DNA from: Rhodospirillales bacterium
GTDB taxonomy: Bacteria > Pseudomonadota > Alphaproteobacteria > Rhodospirillales > Defluviicoccaceae
Length of the DNA stretch: 64,000 nucleotides
NCBI GenBank assembly: GCA_016710335.1
Contig: JADJXQ010000004.1
Span: 186,001-250,000, forward strand
Direction of reading: 5' to 3'
The notes beneath the pieces were generated by a model. The model did no database searches. It saw nothing but the letters and a program-made list of their open reading frames with translations, and was not told where the DNA came from. Positions 16,412-28,281 of the stretch are shown here, piece by piece (within the stretch, counting starts at the first letter, position 1; each line of letters starts with the position of its first letter). The position numbers and the translations under genes are program-made.

Positions 16412-19237
16412 TCAGCTCATGAAGCGCTGCCACCAGCCGGTGCGCCGGCTCTCGTGACCGTGCGCGCCTTCGTTCCCGACATTGATGACGACGGTTCGCC
16501 GCATCTCGAGCTTTTCGCGCTCAGACTCCGAGTCCGGATCGCCGTTGTCGCCGGCATCGGCGCCGCTGGTCTCGCGCGCATCGTTGGCGTCTGGCTCGGC
16601 GCCTTCTGGCTCGGCGCCTTCTGGCTCGTTGGCGTCGCCGACGTTCTCGCCGGAGTCGTCGACCGGGTGCGGGGGCTCCGACGGCCAGTCGGCGCCCGCG
16701 TCGGGGTCATCCGGCTGTTCAGCGGCCGACGCAGGATCGGCCGGAACATCCTCCGACGCCGGTGCTTCGTCGTCCTGCACGGCATCCGGATCCCCGGCCG
16801 TGGCGGCTTCGTCCGGGCGTGTCACATCTTCAGGTGAAGTTTCCGTCGCATCGAGAGGCGCTGTCTCCAAATCATCATGGCCCCCGATCCGCTCGTCCGT
16901 CTCGTTGCCGACGGACGCATCGGACTCTGCATCCAAGGCCGCAACGTTGCCGGCATCGTCGGCACCGTATGCAATCGCCGCAGCAGCCTCATGCTTCGGC
17001 TCACCCTCATGCTCCGGCTCACCCTCTTGTTGAGCTTCCGCTCCAGGCGCAGCCTCAACGGTGAGTTCCGATGGATCGGGCAGTTCCGGCCCTTCTAAGC
17101 CGGAGTCCGCCTCGTCCCCTTCGCCGCCGGCTTCGTCCGCGGTAGCTTTGCGGGCTCGCCGCCGGCCGCCGCGCTTGCCGCGCCGGCGTCGTTTGCGGGC
17201 TGCTTTCTCTGCATCATCCTCGTCGGCCCCATCGTCCCGCTCCGACGCGTCCTCGGCTTCCGGTTCCTGTTCACCACCATCGCTCGCCGCCGCGGCCTGC
17301 TCTTCATCGTCGGACCGGTCTTCTCCGGTGCGCGCCTCCGCCGCGATCGCCTCTGCCTCGCCGTCGGTCCGCTTGCGGCGGCGCGGCCGCCGGCGCCGTC
17401 CGCGCTTGCCATCGTCGCCGCGCTCGTCCGGCTGCTGATCGGCGGCGGTGCCAGTCTCGGCTTCGGTCTCGGCCTCGGCCTCGTCAGCAGTCTCGATCTC
17501 GTCTTCAGCGTCGATCAAGCGTCGGGCCTCCGCCTCACCGCGAGCCTCGGCAGCAACTATCGGCACGGCGCCCGGAGACGGCGGCGGGCCGCTGCAATCG
17601 ATGGCGTAGTCGGACGCCATCAGGGTGTCGTCACCGGTGACGGTGACGGTGACCCCGAACCGGGCCTCGAGATCGCTCAGCATCCGTCGCTTCTGATTGA
17701 GAAGGTAGCTCGCGACCGCAAGCGACACGCGCGCGCAGATCGTCGTCGAAACTCCGGCCAGTGCGTGCTGCTCGATGTGGCGCAGCACGGCCAGCGCCAG
17801 CGACTCCGTGGTTCGCCGGATGCCGGCCCCGGCGCAATGGGGGCATATCTGGAAGCTTGTCTCGAACAAGCTCGGCCGCAGCCTCTGGCGCGACAGCTCC
17901 AGAAGGCCGAAGGCGCTGATGCGGCCCAGCTGGATGCGGGCGCGGTCGTTCTTCATCGCCTCCTTGAAACGCCGCTCGACCTGCCCCTGGTTGCGGGTGT
18001 TCTCCATGTCGATGAAGTCGACGACGATCAGTCCCGCCAGGTCCCGCAGCCGAAGCTGGCGAGCGACCTCGTCGCAGGCCTCCAGGTTGGTTCTGAGCGC
18101 GGTTTCCTCGATGTGGCGCTCTCGCGTGGCGCGGCCGGAGTTGACGTCGATGGCGACAAGCGCTTCCGTCGGGTTGAGGACGATCGAGCCGCCCGACTTG
18201 AGTTGAACGACCGGCTGGTGCATTTCCTCCAGCTCGTCCTCGACCTTGAACGACTGGAACAACGGCCGCTTGCGGTCCTCGTACAGCTTCACCCGCCGGG
18301 CGTGGCTGGGAATGAACAGCTTCATGAAATCCTTGGCGGTGCGATACGCCGGCTCGCCCTCGATCAGGATCTCGTCGGTCAGGCGATCGTAGAGATCGCG
18401 GATCGAACGCTTTATGAGGCTGCCCTCTTCGTACACCAGCGCCGGCGCCATCGAGGTCAAGGTCAGCTCGCGGATGTTGCTCCACAGTCGCAACAGGTAG
18501 TCGTAGTCGCGGCGGACCTCCGCCTTGCTGCGCTCCGAGCCGGCGGTGCGCAGGATGACCGCCATGCCCTCCGGCAGCCCCAGTTCCGCCACGATCTTTT
18601 TCAGTCGCTTGCGGTCCACCAGGTTGGTGATCTTGCGGGAGATGCCGCCGCCGCGCGTGGTGTTCGGCATCAGCACGCAGTAGCGGCCGGCCAGCGACAG
18701 GTAGGTGGTCAGCGCCGCGCCCTTGTTGCCGCGCTCCTCCTTGGTCACCTGCACCAGCATGATCTGCCGGCGCTTGATGACCTCCTGGATCTTGTAATGC
18801 CGGGTTGACGTGCGCGGCTTGCGGACCCCGATTTCGTCCTCGTCGTCGGCGGCCTCGACGGTTTCGACTTCGGGAGCCTCCGACGCCTCCGATGCTTCGG
18901 GCGCAGTTTCGTGCGCCGCCTCCGTGGCCGCGTCTTCGGCCCGGTCGGCAGCGGCCTGCTCCGCCAGCAGCGCCTCGCGGTCGGCGACCGGAATCTGGTA
19001 ATAGTCAGGGTGGATTTCGTTGAACGCCAAGAATCCGTGGCGATTGCCGCCGTACTCGACGAACGCGGCCTGGAGGGACGGCTCGACCCGCGTCACCTTG
19101 GCGAGATAGATATTGCCCTTGAGTTGTCGCCGCGACGCGACTTCAACATCATAGTCTACAAGGCGATCCCAATCGATAACAGCCACCCGCGTCTCTTCCG
19201 GGTGGGCCGCATCGATCAACATGCGTTTTGTCGTCAT
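16412..19237 (-). CDS. rne: Ribonuclease E/G family endoribonuclease
   Basis: A 941-residue RNase E, the endonuclease that starts mRNA decay and rRNA/tRNA processing and scaffolds the degradosome. The S1 domain (about 38-190) is interrupted by an acidic insertion of about 60 residues rich in Glu/Ala, as is usual in alphaproteobacteria. The catalytic DNase I-like region has the metal-binding Asp residues in VAIDVNSGRAT and IVVDFIDM, and the zinc link CPHCAGAG is at about 465-472. Residues from about 570 on are a low-complexity acidic tail broken by basic clusters (KRGRRRRPRRRKR; KRRRRGKRGGRRRARK) that likely bind RNA and partner proteins. The tail ends in a short conserved-looking HESRRTGWWQRFMS. 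Confidence 0.96.
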   Translation of the reverse strand: MTTKRMLIDAAHPEETRVAVIDWDRLVDYDVEVASRRQLKGNIYLAKVTRVEPSLQAAFVEYGGNRHGFLAFNEIHPDYYQIPVADREALLAEQAAADRAEDAATEAAHETAPEASEASEAPEVETVEAADDEDEIGVRKPRTSTRHYKIQEVIKRRQIMLVQVTKEERGNKGAALTTYLSLAGRYCVLMPNTTRGGGISRKITNLVDRKRLKKIVAELGLPEGMAVILRTAGSERSKAEVRRDYDYLLRLWSNIRELTLTSMAPALVYEEGSLIKRSIRDLYDRLTDEILIEGEPAYRTAKDFMKLFIPSHARRVKLYEDRKRPLFQSFKVEDELEEMHQPVVQLKSGGSIVLNPTEALVAIDVNSGRATRERHIEETALRTNLEACDEVARQLRLRDLAGLIVVDFIDMENTRNQGQVERRFKEAMKNDRARIQLGRISAFGLLELSRQRLRPSLFETSFQICPHCAGAGIRRTTESLALAVLRHIEQHALAGVSTTICARVSLAVASYLLNQKRRMLSDLEARFGVTVTVTGDDTLMASDYAIDCSGPPPSPGAVPIVAAEARGEAEARRLIDAEDEIETADEAEAETEAETGTAADQQPDERGDDGKRGRRRRPRRRKRTDGEAEAIAAEARTGEDRSDDEEQAAAASDGGEQEPEAEDASERDDGADEDDAEKAARKRRRRGKRGGRRRARKATADEAGGEGDEADSGLEGPELPDPSELTVEAAPGAEAQQEGEPEHEGEPKHEAAAAIAYGADDAGNVAALDAESDASVGNETDERIGGHDDLETAPLDATETSPEDVTRPDEAATAGDPDAVQDDEAPASEDVPADPASAAEQPDDPDAGADWPSEPPHPVDDSGENVGDANEPEGAEPEGAEPDANDARETSGADAGDNGDPDSESEREKLEMRRTVVINVGNEGAHGHESRRTGWWQRFMS
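16595..17035. repeat. Short in-frame tandem repeats in the RNase E tail
   Basis: Within the acidic tail, a 15-nt unit (GGCGCCTTCTGGCTC on the plus strand) is repeated around 16597-16627, encoding EGAEP twice. A second 18-nt-type repeat near 16995-17030 encodes EGEPEH/EGEPKH. These look like replication-slippage expansions in disordered coding sequence and keep the frame. Confidence 0.6.
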
Positions 19238-19725
19238 GAAACGTAGAACTCCTGCCCGCAGCGCTTCGCGGCGGCGTCAGCCGCCACGACACCCGGGCTC
19301 GATTTGATGATTGCGAGGAGGCGCCAGCGATCCCTTGCAGTCCGGCGTCAACGTCGGTGCCGGAATGACGGGTCGATCGGGCTGCACTCAGTGCCATAGG
19401 AACCTATTGCAACGGGTTGTGCGCGGTGGTTGGAATCGTGTGGGATTCAACAAACGTGCCGGCGTCGGCCAGCCAAACCTGCCGGCGTCGACCAGCAATA
19501 GGAAGTCGAAACCGCCATCGGACAACGACGAGGCGCCCGGAACGCGGCCAAACAACGCGGCCAAACCCCATGCGACATAAGCCACCGCTGTCAAGATACA
19601 GCCAGGATGACCGCTTCACAACGCCCGAGTTTGAGAAAGATTGCAACGCGCCTGCGTTAGGCGTTGAAAAAAATCGAAAAATGGTTGTAAATCATCGCGG
19701 TTGTGGATGGATCTTAGCGACAGGC
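19238..19725. other. Intergenic region between rne and the amidase gene
   Basis: This 488-bp gap holds the divergent leaders of two genes. On the RNase E side is a small perfect hairpin, GGCGGC-GTCA-GCCGCC (19270-19285), about 33 bp before the start codon. On the amidase side the DNA becomes AT-rich and contains a plausible promoter at 19664-19691. I see no protein-coding gene; open frames here lack ribosome-binding sites or familiar sequence. Confidence 0.6.
19664..19691 (+). promoter_or_regulatory. Possible promoter for the amidase gene
   Basis: TTGAAA (19664-19669), a 16-bp spacer and TGTAAA (19686-19691) lie in an A-rich stretch 35 bp before the ATG at 19726. The -10 match is four of six. 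If used, the site rules out the upstream in-frame ATG at 19681, which would overlap the -10 element. Confidence 0.4.
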
Positions 19726-21279
19726 ATGAAGCAGGCACTTGGCTCTATCGTTCGTGGCCGTGCACGGACCGCCGTGGTTCTGCTGCTGGCGGCGCTGGTT
19801 TTGCCCACGTCGGCGCTGGTCCCGCGTGCGCTGGGCGGGTTGGCCGCCCATGCCTTCGCAAAGGCGTCGGCAATCACCGGCGCCCGCGTCAGTCAAGACG
19901 TTGATCGCACGCGGGTGGTTCTGGAACTGAGCGAACCCGTTGCTTTCCGCCATTTCACGCTCAAGAACCCGTGCCGTGTCGTGTTCGATCTGGCCGAGGT
20001 GGAATGGCAGTTGCCCGTGGAGCAGTTCGCGATTGAGTCACCGTCCCTGAAAGCCTTGCGCTATGGGCTGTTCCGGCCGGGAACGTCGCGGGTCGTGCTC
20101 GACTGCAAAGTCCCGGTGGCCGTCGACCGCGCACAATTGATCGCCGGGCGCAGCGGCCAGGGCCAGCGCCTCGTCATCGACCTGATTCGCGTCCCGGCGG
20201 AGAACCCGGCGGCGCCGACCGGCGCTCCGGCTGAACCTCAGGTGGCTGGGGCGCCCGTGTCATCCGCTTCGGTTGCGCCGCAACCACCGCAATCGCGGGC
20301 GCTGCGGCCGCCGACGGCTGATCCGGCCGGCGCGCCAAAGACCGAGTCGCCCGCCACAGGCATCGCCGCCACCGCCGCCGAACCCGGGCAACAACCCGCG
20401 CCGCGCCCCGCCCCACAGTCAGCGCAGCAGCCCGCAATTGCCGATGCCGCCGAGCCCGCCGCTGCAGCGACGGCTGCGGTGACCGGCGCCCATGCCGGCC
20501 GCGCCGTCAGACCGCTGGCGCCGACCATAGAGCCGACGCCGGTCGTGTTTCGTCTGCCGCCGCAGAAGCCGCAACCGTGGACGCGCCAGAAGGTGGTGGT
20601 GCTCGACCCCGGGCACGGCGGTCACGACCCGGGCGCCATCAGCGTCAGCGGCGTGTACGAATCAGCGGTCACTTTGAAAGCCGCCCGCATCCTCCGTCGG
20701 GAACTGCAGCGGAAGGGTGGCTACCGCGTCGTGATGACCCGCGACAGCGACAAAGCGGTTCGGCTCCGCGAGCGCATCAGGATCGCGCGGCAAGCCCGCG
20801 CCGACCTGTTCGTCTCCATCCATGCCGACGCCAACCCGGTAAGCTGGGTGCGCGGCGCATCCGTCTATACGTTGTCCGAACAGGCATCCGACGCGGAGGC
20901 GGCGGCCTTGGCCGAGCGCGAGAACAAGGCGGACCTGATCACCGGCGTTGATCTCTCCGGAGAAGAGCCGGAAGTCGCCACCATCCTGATCGACCTGGCG
21001 CGGCGCGAAACCATGAACGAATCGGCGCGCCTCGCGTCAGGCGTCATCTACGAACTCGGCCGCAGCACGTCGCTTCTCCGCAACACCCACCGTTTCGCAG
21101 GCTTCGCGGTGCTGAAGGCGCCCGACATCCCGTCGATCCTCGTCGAGATCGGGGTTCTGTCGAACCGCGAGGACGAGCGGCTCCTCCAACGGAGCGACTA
21201 TCTCACCAGGCTCGCACGCGCCATCGTCAATGCGACCGATGCCTATTTCGAAGGCACCAAGGAAGCCAGGCTTCAGTAG
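19726..21279 (+). CDS. amiC: N-acetylmuramoyl-L-alanine amidase with AMIN domain (AmiC-type)
   Basis: A 517-residue exported amidase that cuts the amide bond between muramic acid and the stem peptide during cell separation. It has an N-terminal hydrophobic signal (TAVVLLLAALVLPTSALV), an AMIN domain (about 45-150) that targets the septum or peptidoglycan, a Pro/Ala-rich linker of about 120 residues, and an Amidase_3 domain from about 285. The zinc ligands and catalytic residue are visible in LDPGHGGHDPG (His), YESAVTLKAA (Glu), VSIHADANPV (His) and LVEIGVLSN (Glu). The gene order rne-amiC-PBP1A is the common alphaproteobacterial arrangement. Confidence 0.94.
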   Translation: MKQALGSIVRGRARTAVVLLLAALVLPTSALVPRALGGLAAHAFAKASAITGARVSQDVDRTRVVLELSEPVAFRHFTLKNPCRVVFDLAEVEWQLPVEQFAIESPSLKALRYGLFRPGTSRVVLDCKVPVAVDRAQLIAGRSGQGQRLVIDLIRVPAENPAAPTGAPAEPQVAGAPVSSASVAPQPPQSRALRPPTADPAGAPKTESPATGIAATAAEPGQQPAPRPAPQSAQQPAIADAAEPAAAATAAVTGAHAGRAVRPLAPTIEPTPVVFRLPPQKPQPWTRQKVVVLDPGHGGHDPGAISVSGVYESAVTLKAARILRRELQRKGGYRVVMTRDSDKAVRLRERIRIARQARADLFVSIHADANPVSWVRGASVYTLSEQASDAEAAALAERENKADLITGVDLSGEEPEVATILIDLARRETMNESARLASGVIYELGRSTSLLRNTHRFAGFAVLKAPDIPSILVEIGVLSNREDERLLQRSDYLTRLARAIVNATDAYFEGTKEARLQ

Positions 21280-21462
21280 GGCCCCAGACTTCAATAGGGG
21301 CTAGGGCGTCTTCGCGTCCGAGCGCGAGAGCCGATTGTCGACTGACGGCGCGCGCGTCCGTGTTATGATCGGCCTTTCCGATCGTGGCGGGCCTGCCGGT
21401 CCCGCGCTGCGTGATGCGGCAAGATCTCGACTGGATCAGGAACGGACTGGTAGTCTTCGCTG

Positions 21463-23901
21463 ATGATCAGACTCATCGCCGCCGTGTTCGGCTCCCTGTT
21501 CGCGCTCCTCCTGATTGGTGCTGCCGGCGTGGCGGTGGCGTTCTACGCCATCGGCCAGGACCTCCCCGATTATCGCCAATTGGCCGATTACGATCCGCCG
21601 GTGACGACGCGGTTCTACACGGCCGACGGCCGGCTGCTCAACGAATACGCGGTCCAGAATCGGGTGTTCGTGCCGATCGACGCCACCCCGCGGCGGGTGA
21701 TCCACGCGTTCCTGTCCGCGGAGGACAAGAATTTCTACCAGCACCCGGGCGTCGACATCTTCGGCATCGCCCGCGCTGCGGTCACGAACGTCAAGAACCT
21801 CGGCACCGGGCGGCGGCTGCAAGGGGCATCGACGATCACGCAGCAGGTTGCCAAGAACTTTCTGGTCGGCAGCGAAGTTTCCATGAACCGCAAGCTGAAG
21901 GAGGCGGTGCTCGCCTTCCGCATGGAGCAGGCCTTCAGCAAGGACAGGATCCTCGAGCTTTATCTGAACGAAATCTACCTCGGGCGCGGCTCGTACGGCG
22001 TGACGGCCGCGGCGCTCAACTACTTCAACAGATCCCTCGACGAACTGTCGATCGCGGAAACGGCGTTCCTTGCGGGCCTGCCCAAGGCGCCGAGCAATTA
22101 CGATCCGATCCGCAATCCGGAAGAGGCGTTGGAGCGCCGCAACTGGGTGATCGGCCGCATGCTGGAGGATGGTGTCATCACCGCCGCCGAGGCGGAGGAA
22201 GCGCGCAACGCGCCGATCCAGATGCGCTGGCGGGATGAAACCGAGGCCTTCGCCGCCGATTATTTCGCCGAAGAGGTGCGGCGGGAAATCGGCAGCCGCT
22301 ATGGCGAAACCGCCCTTTACGAGGGCGGCTTGGTAGTGCGCACGACCCTCGACCCGGCCTTGCAGGATATCGCCGATCGGGTCCTGCGCGAAGGCCTGAC
22401 CTCGTACGACCGTCGCCACGGCTGGCGCGGACCGATCGCCCGCATCGACATCCCGCCGTCTCCAAAGTCGCCGCAAGCGAGCGATGAGGTGACGGCGCGC
22501 CTCGACGCCGTGCCGAAGCCGGCGGGGCTCGGCGACTGGAAAATGGCGGTCGTGGTGGCGCTCGATGCCGCCGGCGCTGACATCGTCCTCGGCGGGCGGG
22601 CAGGGCGCATCCCCCTGGAGGCGCTGACGTGGGCGCGGCCGTGGCGGGAGGGCCAGCATCTCGGTCCGGCGGTCGAGCGGCCGGCGGACGTGCTGGCGGT
22701 CGGGGACGTGGTCGCCGTCGAAGTGAAAGCCGAGGACGGCGCTGCCGCGGCAGAGGAAACGACGCGGTATGCGCTCCGACAGATCCCTGACGTGGAGGGC
22801 GCCCTCGTCGCCCTCGATCCCCACACCGGCCGTGTCCTCGCCATGTCCGGCGGCTACAGCTATGAGCGCAGCGAATTCAACCGCGCCACCCAGGCCTACC
22901 GGCAGCCGGGGTCGGCCTTCAAGCCGTTCGTCTACCTGGCGGCGCTGGAGGACGGCTTCACGCCGACCACCATCATCCTCGACGCGCCGTTCATCATCGA
23001 TCAGGGGCCGGGCCTGCCCAAATGGCGGCCGGCGAACTACACGAACCGGTTCTACGGCCCGACGACGATGCGCATCGGCCTGGAGAAGTCGCGCAACCTG
23101 ATGACCGTGCGTCTCGCCCAGACGATCGGCATGGAGCGCGTGGCGGAGACCGCCGAACGCTTCGACATCGTCGACGACATGCCTCCGCACCTGTCCTTCG
23201 CCTTGGGCGCCGCCGAGACCACCCTGCTGCGGCTCTCGAGCGCTTACGGCATGCTGGTCAACGGCGGCAAGCGGATCACCCCCAGCCTCATCGACCGCGT
23301 CCAGGACCGCCATGGGCGCACCATCTATCGCCACGACGGGCGCGACTGCTCCGGATGCCGGTCGGCCGAATGGCGTGGACAGCCCGCCCCGGCGTTGCCG
23401 GATCCGCGGGAGGCGGTCACCGATCCGGCAAGCGCATATCAAGTGGTGTCGATGCTGCAGGGTGTCGTGCAGCGCGGCACCGGAACCGTCGTCGCCGACG
23501 TCGGCAAGCCGCTCGCCGGGAAGACCGGCACCACCAATGACAGCAAGGACACGTGGTTCGTCGGGTTTTCGCCCGACCTCGTCGTCGGCGTGTTCGTCGG
23601 CTTCGATGATCCGAAACCGCTCGGCAGCAAGGAAACGGGCTCGTCTGCGGCGGCGCCGATCTTCCGCGACTTCATGGCCGCGGCCCTCGCGGAGGAACCC
23701 GCCATACCGTTCCGGGTTCCGCCCGGCATCCGCCTGGTGCGCATCGACCGCGACAGCGGCCGTCTTGCGGCGTCCGGCGACCGGCACGTGATTCTCGAAG
23801 CCTTCAAGCCGGGCAACGAACCCGACCAGCAGCGGGAAATTCTCAGCGGCGCCGGCGTCGCCGTCGAAGGCCCCGCCATGGGCACCGGCGGCCTCTACTG
23901 A
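21463..23901 (+). CDS. mrcA: Penicillin-binding protein 1A (bifunctional transglycosylase/transpeptidase)
   Basis: An 812-residue class A PBP anchored by one N-terminal membrane helix (residues 1-28). The GT51 glycosyltransferase domain has the catalytic Glu in EDKNFYQHPGVD and the STITQQVAKN and KEAVLAFRME motifs. After an OB-like insert (about 300-430), the transpeptidase has SAFK (Ser484, Lys487), the SRN triad at about 543 and KTGT at about 687. It polymerises and cross-links peptidoglycan. It lies 183 bp downstream of amiC on the same strand. The usual next gene in this context, prfB, is not present in the window. Confidence 0.95.
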   Translation: MIRLIAAVFGSLFALLLIGAAGVAVAFYAIGQDLPDYRQLADYDPPVTTRFYTADGRLLNEYAVQNRVFVPIDATPRRVIHAFLSAEDKNFYQHPGVDIFGIARAAVTNVKNLGTGRRLQGASTITQQVAKNFLVGSEVSMNRKLKEAVLAFRMEQAFSKDRILELYLNEIYLGRGSYGVTAAALNYFNRSLDELSIAETAFLAGLPKAPSNYDPIRNPEEALERRNWVIGRMLEDGVITAAEAEEARNAPIQMRWRDETEAFAADYFAEEVRREIGSRYGETALYEGGLVVRTTLDPALQDIADRVLREGLTSYDRRHGWRGPIARIDIPPSPKSPQASDEVTARLDAVPKPAGLGDWKMAVVVALDAAGADIVLGGRAGRIPLEALTWARPWREGQHLGPAVERPADVLAVGDVVAVEVKAEDGAAAAEETTRYALRQIPDVEGALVALDPHTGRVLAMSGGYSYERSEFNRATQAYRQPGSAFKPFVYLAALEDGFTPTTIILDAPFIIDQGPGLPKWRPANYTNRFYGPTTMRIGLEKSRNLMTVRLAQTIGMERVAETAERFDIVDDMPPHLSFALGAAETTLLRLSSAYGMLVNGGKRITPSLIDRVQDRHGRTIYRHDGRDCSGCRSAEWRGQPAPALPDPREAVTDPASAYQVVSMLQGVVQRGTGTVVADVGKPLAGKTGTTNDSKDTWFVGFSPDLVVGVFVGFDDPKPLGSKETGSSAAAPIFRDFMAAALAEEPAIPFRVPPGIRLVRIDRDSGRLAASGDRHVILEAFKPGNEPDQQREILSGAGVAVEGPAMGTGGLY

Positions 23902-24233
23902 GACCCGCGCAGGCAATCACCTTGATCCCGCGCGAAGGGGCTCGATCGGTCGCACGATTGTGGCGATCCTGAACGGCTGCGGCAGGCTTAAGCCATTGAT
24001 ATTCCCCGCTTTGTGTCCGTTTGCGGGCAGATTGTGTATGCAGATGTACTCGGATGTATGCGCGGCCGACCGCTAAGTGACTGAAAACGCAGAGCACCTT
24101 CTTGTGGCACATCGCTCGCGGAGGACGTCGAGCACGCCTGGGCTGTGCGCATAAGATGAGAACATTAATCGGATATGCGCACTGTCGGGGCCACCGTCAA
24201 GAACGGCAGCCGATGCCTCGCCGGCGTAAGCTC
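23902..24233. other. Intergenic region downstream of the PBP1A gene
   Basis: A 332-bp stretch of falling GC content between the PBP1A stop codon and the converging orphan gene. I see no coding sequence with a ribosome-binding site, no tRNA, and no perfect hairpin followed by a T-run. It marks the left edge of the lower-GC segment. Confidence 0.5.
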
Positions 24234-25103
24234 CTACCGAAGGAGGTCCTCGATACCCAGCTTCTTTGCGTAGGCGTTTATGTCCTCATGTTTGTCAAGC
24301 AACTCCTGTTTCGACGTATTTTCCCTCAGTCCCTTGCCCCAGGAGTGGGCATGACCGGTTCTTGTATCGACGCTTGGTAATTTGTGCTTGTCACGATGTT
24401 TTCTTGCCCAGAGCGATATGCCGACGCTGTGTTCCCAATGCGGGTAATCATCAGGAAGGGTCGTGTTGTTCGGATGTTTCTCGGGATGCCGCCAAAAACC
24501 CAGGCCCTCTTGATACTGCTCGAGGCTCGCCTGCCGCGTATTGCATCCGATGATTTCGAATAACCTATTCGTATTGCTGACGGGCCGGGCTTGAGCAAGC
24601 AACCGCATAAGGAGCCTGGTCGACCCCCAGGGCATCGCGAGTTCACCTTGCTTGAGATCCTCGAAACATTTTGCCGCCTTTTCCATGTCGCGCTTGGAAA
24701 CCACGAAGTCCGAATGCCAAAAGGCGAGGCGATCGGCAAACAGATGTATCCACTCCATCGCGAAATGGGGATAAAGGCGAGGAAGCTTCAACTGGCTATT
24801 GAAGTCGATATAAATGCTTCCAGGAACAACAGTCGGGTTTTCAACATTGGTATCGTGGCCTACCACAGGCGTCCAGCCCACGTACTGGACGAGCTTTTGC
24901 TGTAACACGCACCATCTGTCGCTTACGCACCAACAGAGCCAAGCCTTTTCAATGCCGCGCAGTGCCGCGGCCCACCCTTCAGCGGCTTCACGCACTTCCG
25001 GTATTCTACTCGCAGGGAAGGCTTCCCAATTGCCGGTCGCCACTCTGCCCACGGTCCTTGCGGCCGCGTGACCAGCAAATTTATCTGCATTCCCCTCTGA
25101 CAT
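24234..25103 (-). CDS. Hypothetical protein, no recognised family
   Basis: A 289-residue soluble protein that I do not recognise. It is unusually rich in Trp, His and Cys (for example KAWLCWCVSDRWCVLQQ) and has no signal peptide or membrane helix. A His/Trp-rich stretch (DDYPHWEHSVGISLWARKH) and a Lys/Glu-rich helical C-terminus stand out, but no catalytic motif is clear. Codon use and base composition (near 50% GC) differ sharply from the neighbours, suggesting recent acquisition. The ATG at 25103 follows GGGAGTCGAAG; a TTG at 25121 is less likely. A good promoter at 25133-25161 supports real expression. Confidence 0.7.
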   Translation of the reverse strand: MSEGNADKFAGHAAARTVGRVATGNWEAFPASRIPEVREAAEGWAAALRGIEKAWLCWCVSDRWCVLQQKLVQYVGWTPVVGHDTNVENPTVVPGSIYIDFNSQLKLPRLYPHFAMEWIHLFADRLAFWHSDFVVSKRDMEKAAKCFEDLKQGELAMPWGSTRLLMRLLAQARPVSNTNRLFEIIGCNTRQASLEQYQEGLGFWRHPEKHPNNTTLPDDYPHWEHSVGISLWARKHRDKHKLPSVDTRTGHAHSWGKGLRENTSKQELLDKHEDINAYAKKLGIEDLLR

Positions 25104-25132
25104 CTTCGACTCCCTATACAAGCGCGCACGGT

Positions 25133-25161
25133 TTTCTACCGTAAGTCGATCATATAGTCAA
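25133..25161 (-). promoter_or_regulatory. Putative sigma70-type promoter for the orphan gene
   Basis: Reading the minus strand, TTGACT (25161-25156), a 17-bp spacer and TAGAAA (25138-25133) match the consensus at five and four of six positions. It ends about 30 bp before the chosen ATG at 25103 and lies wholly between the orphan gene and the S4 gene, so the orphan has its own promoter. Confidence 0.55.
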
Positions 25162-25170
25162 GGTAACACT

Positions 25171-25593
25171 TTAGGTTGAGTTTGGTGCTTTCCGTAACTG
25201 GTCCAACGCCCGCCGCTCCGCTTTGGTCGGCCGACCGGCTCCCGATTCACGTTTGCCCGTCGGCAGCGGCTCTATGGGCGCCGGCGGCGACTCCATCGGC
25301 GCCGGCGGCGGCCCCGGCGTCTGGGGCGGCGGCTGCAGATCATCGTATAGGCCGCGCGCTTCCGTGGCCGGTCCGCGCCGGCTGCCGAGCGCGACGACGC
25401 GCACGACGCGGATGTCCGCGCCCTTCGGAAAGGTCAGGACGTCCCCTGGTCGCAGCACCTGATGGGACTTGCGCACCACGGCGCCGTTCACTCTCAGCCG
25501 CCCGCTCTCGCACAGGCGGCTGGCCAAGGTGCGGCTCTTGAAAAAGCGGGCGTGCCAAAGCCATTTGTCGACCCGCAGCACACTCTCGCTCAT
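25171..25593 (-). CDS. S4-domain RNA-binding protein (Hsp15-like)
   Basis: A 140-residue basic protein. Residues 5-65 form an S4 domain (RVDKWLWHARFFKSRTLASR, then RLRVNGAVVRKSHQVLRPGD) as in Hsp15, which binds stalled 50S subunits carrying nascent chains. The C-terminal 70 residues are a Pro/Gly-rich linker and a basic AGRPTKAERRALDQLRK tail typical of the alphaproteobacterial version. The start at 25593 is set by the conserved SESVLRVDKWL N-terminus; upstream sequence in frame is arginine-rich noise. It lies 61 bp downstream of the helicase gene on the same strand, a pairing often seen in this class. Confidence 0.88.
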   Translation of the reverse strand: MSESVLRVDKWLWHARFFKSRTLASRLCESGRLRVNGAVVRKSHQVLRPGDVLTFPKGADIRVVRVVALGSRRGPATEARGLYDDLQPPPQTPGPPPAPMESPPAPIEPLPTGKRESGAGRPTKAERRALDQLRKAPNST

Positions 25594-25654
25594 GAGGCCG
25601 AGCGCATTTCCGATCGCACGCCGATAGCGCCCATGCTGCCGGCAGCGTCCATGC

Positions 25655-28201
<2,547 letters not shown>

Positions 28202-28281
28202 GACCCCATGACAATCTGCATCCTGGGCTCCCCGCGCAAGCCCCAAGAGCGCCCGAAGCAGCGGCGGGTGCGGAAGCTCCG

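Noticed and set aside
19417..19725. N-terminal extension of the amidase gene
   Set aside because: The open frame reaches back to a GTG at 19417, but the signal peptide begins at 19726 and a plausible promoter lies in between.
21436..23916. 826-residue open frame opposite the PBP1A gene
   Set aside because: It mirrors the real gene on the other strand, has Arg/His/Gly-rich composition and no recognisable domain. GC-rich coding DNA often leaves the antisense frame open.
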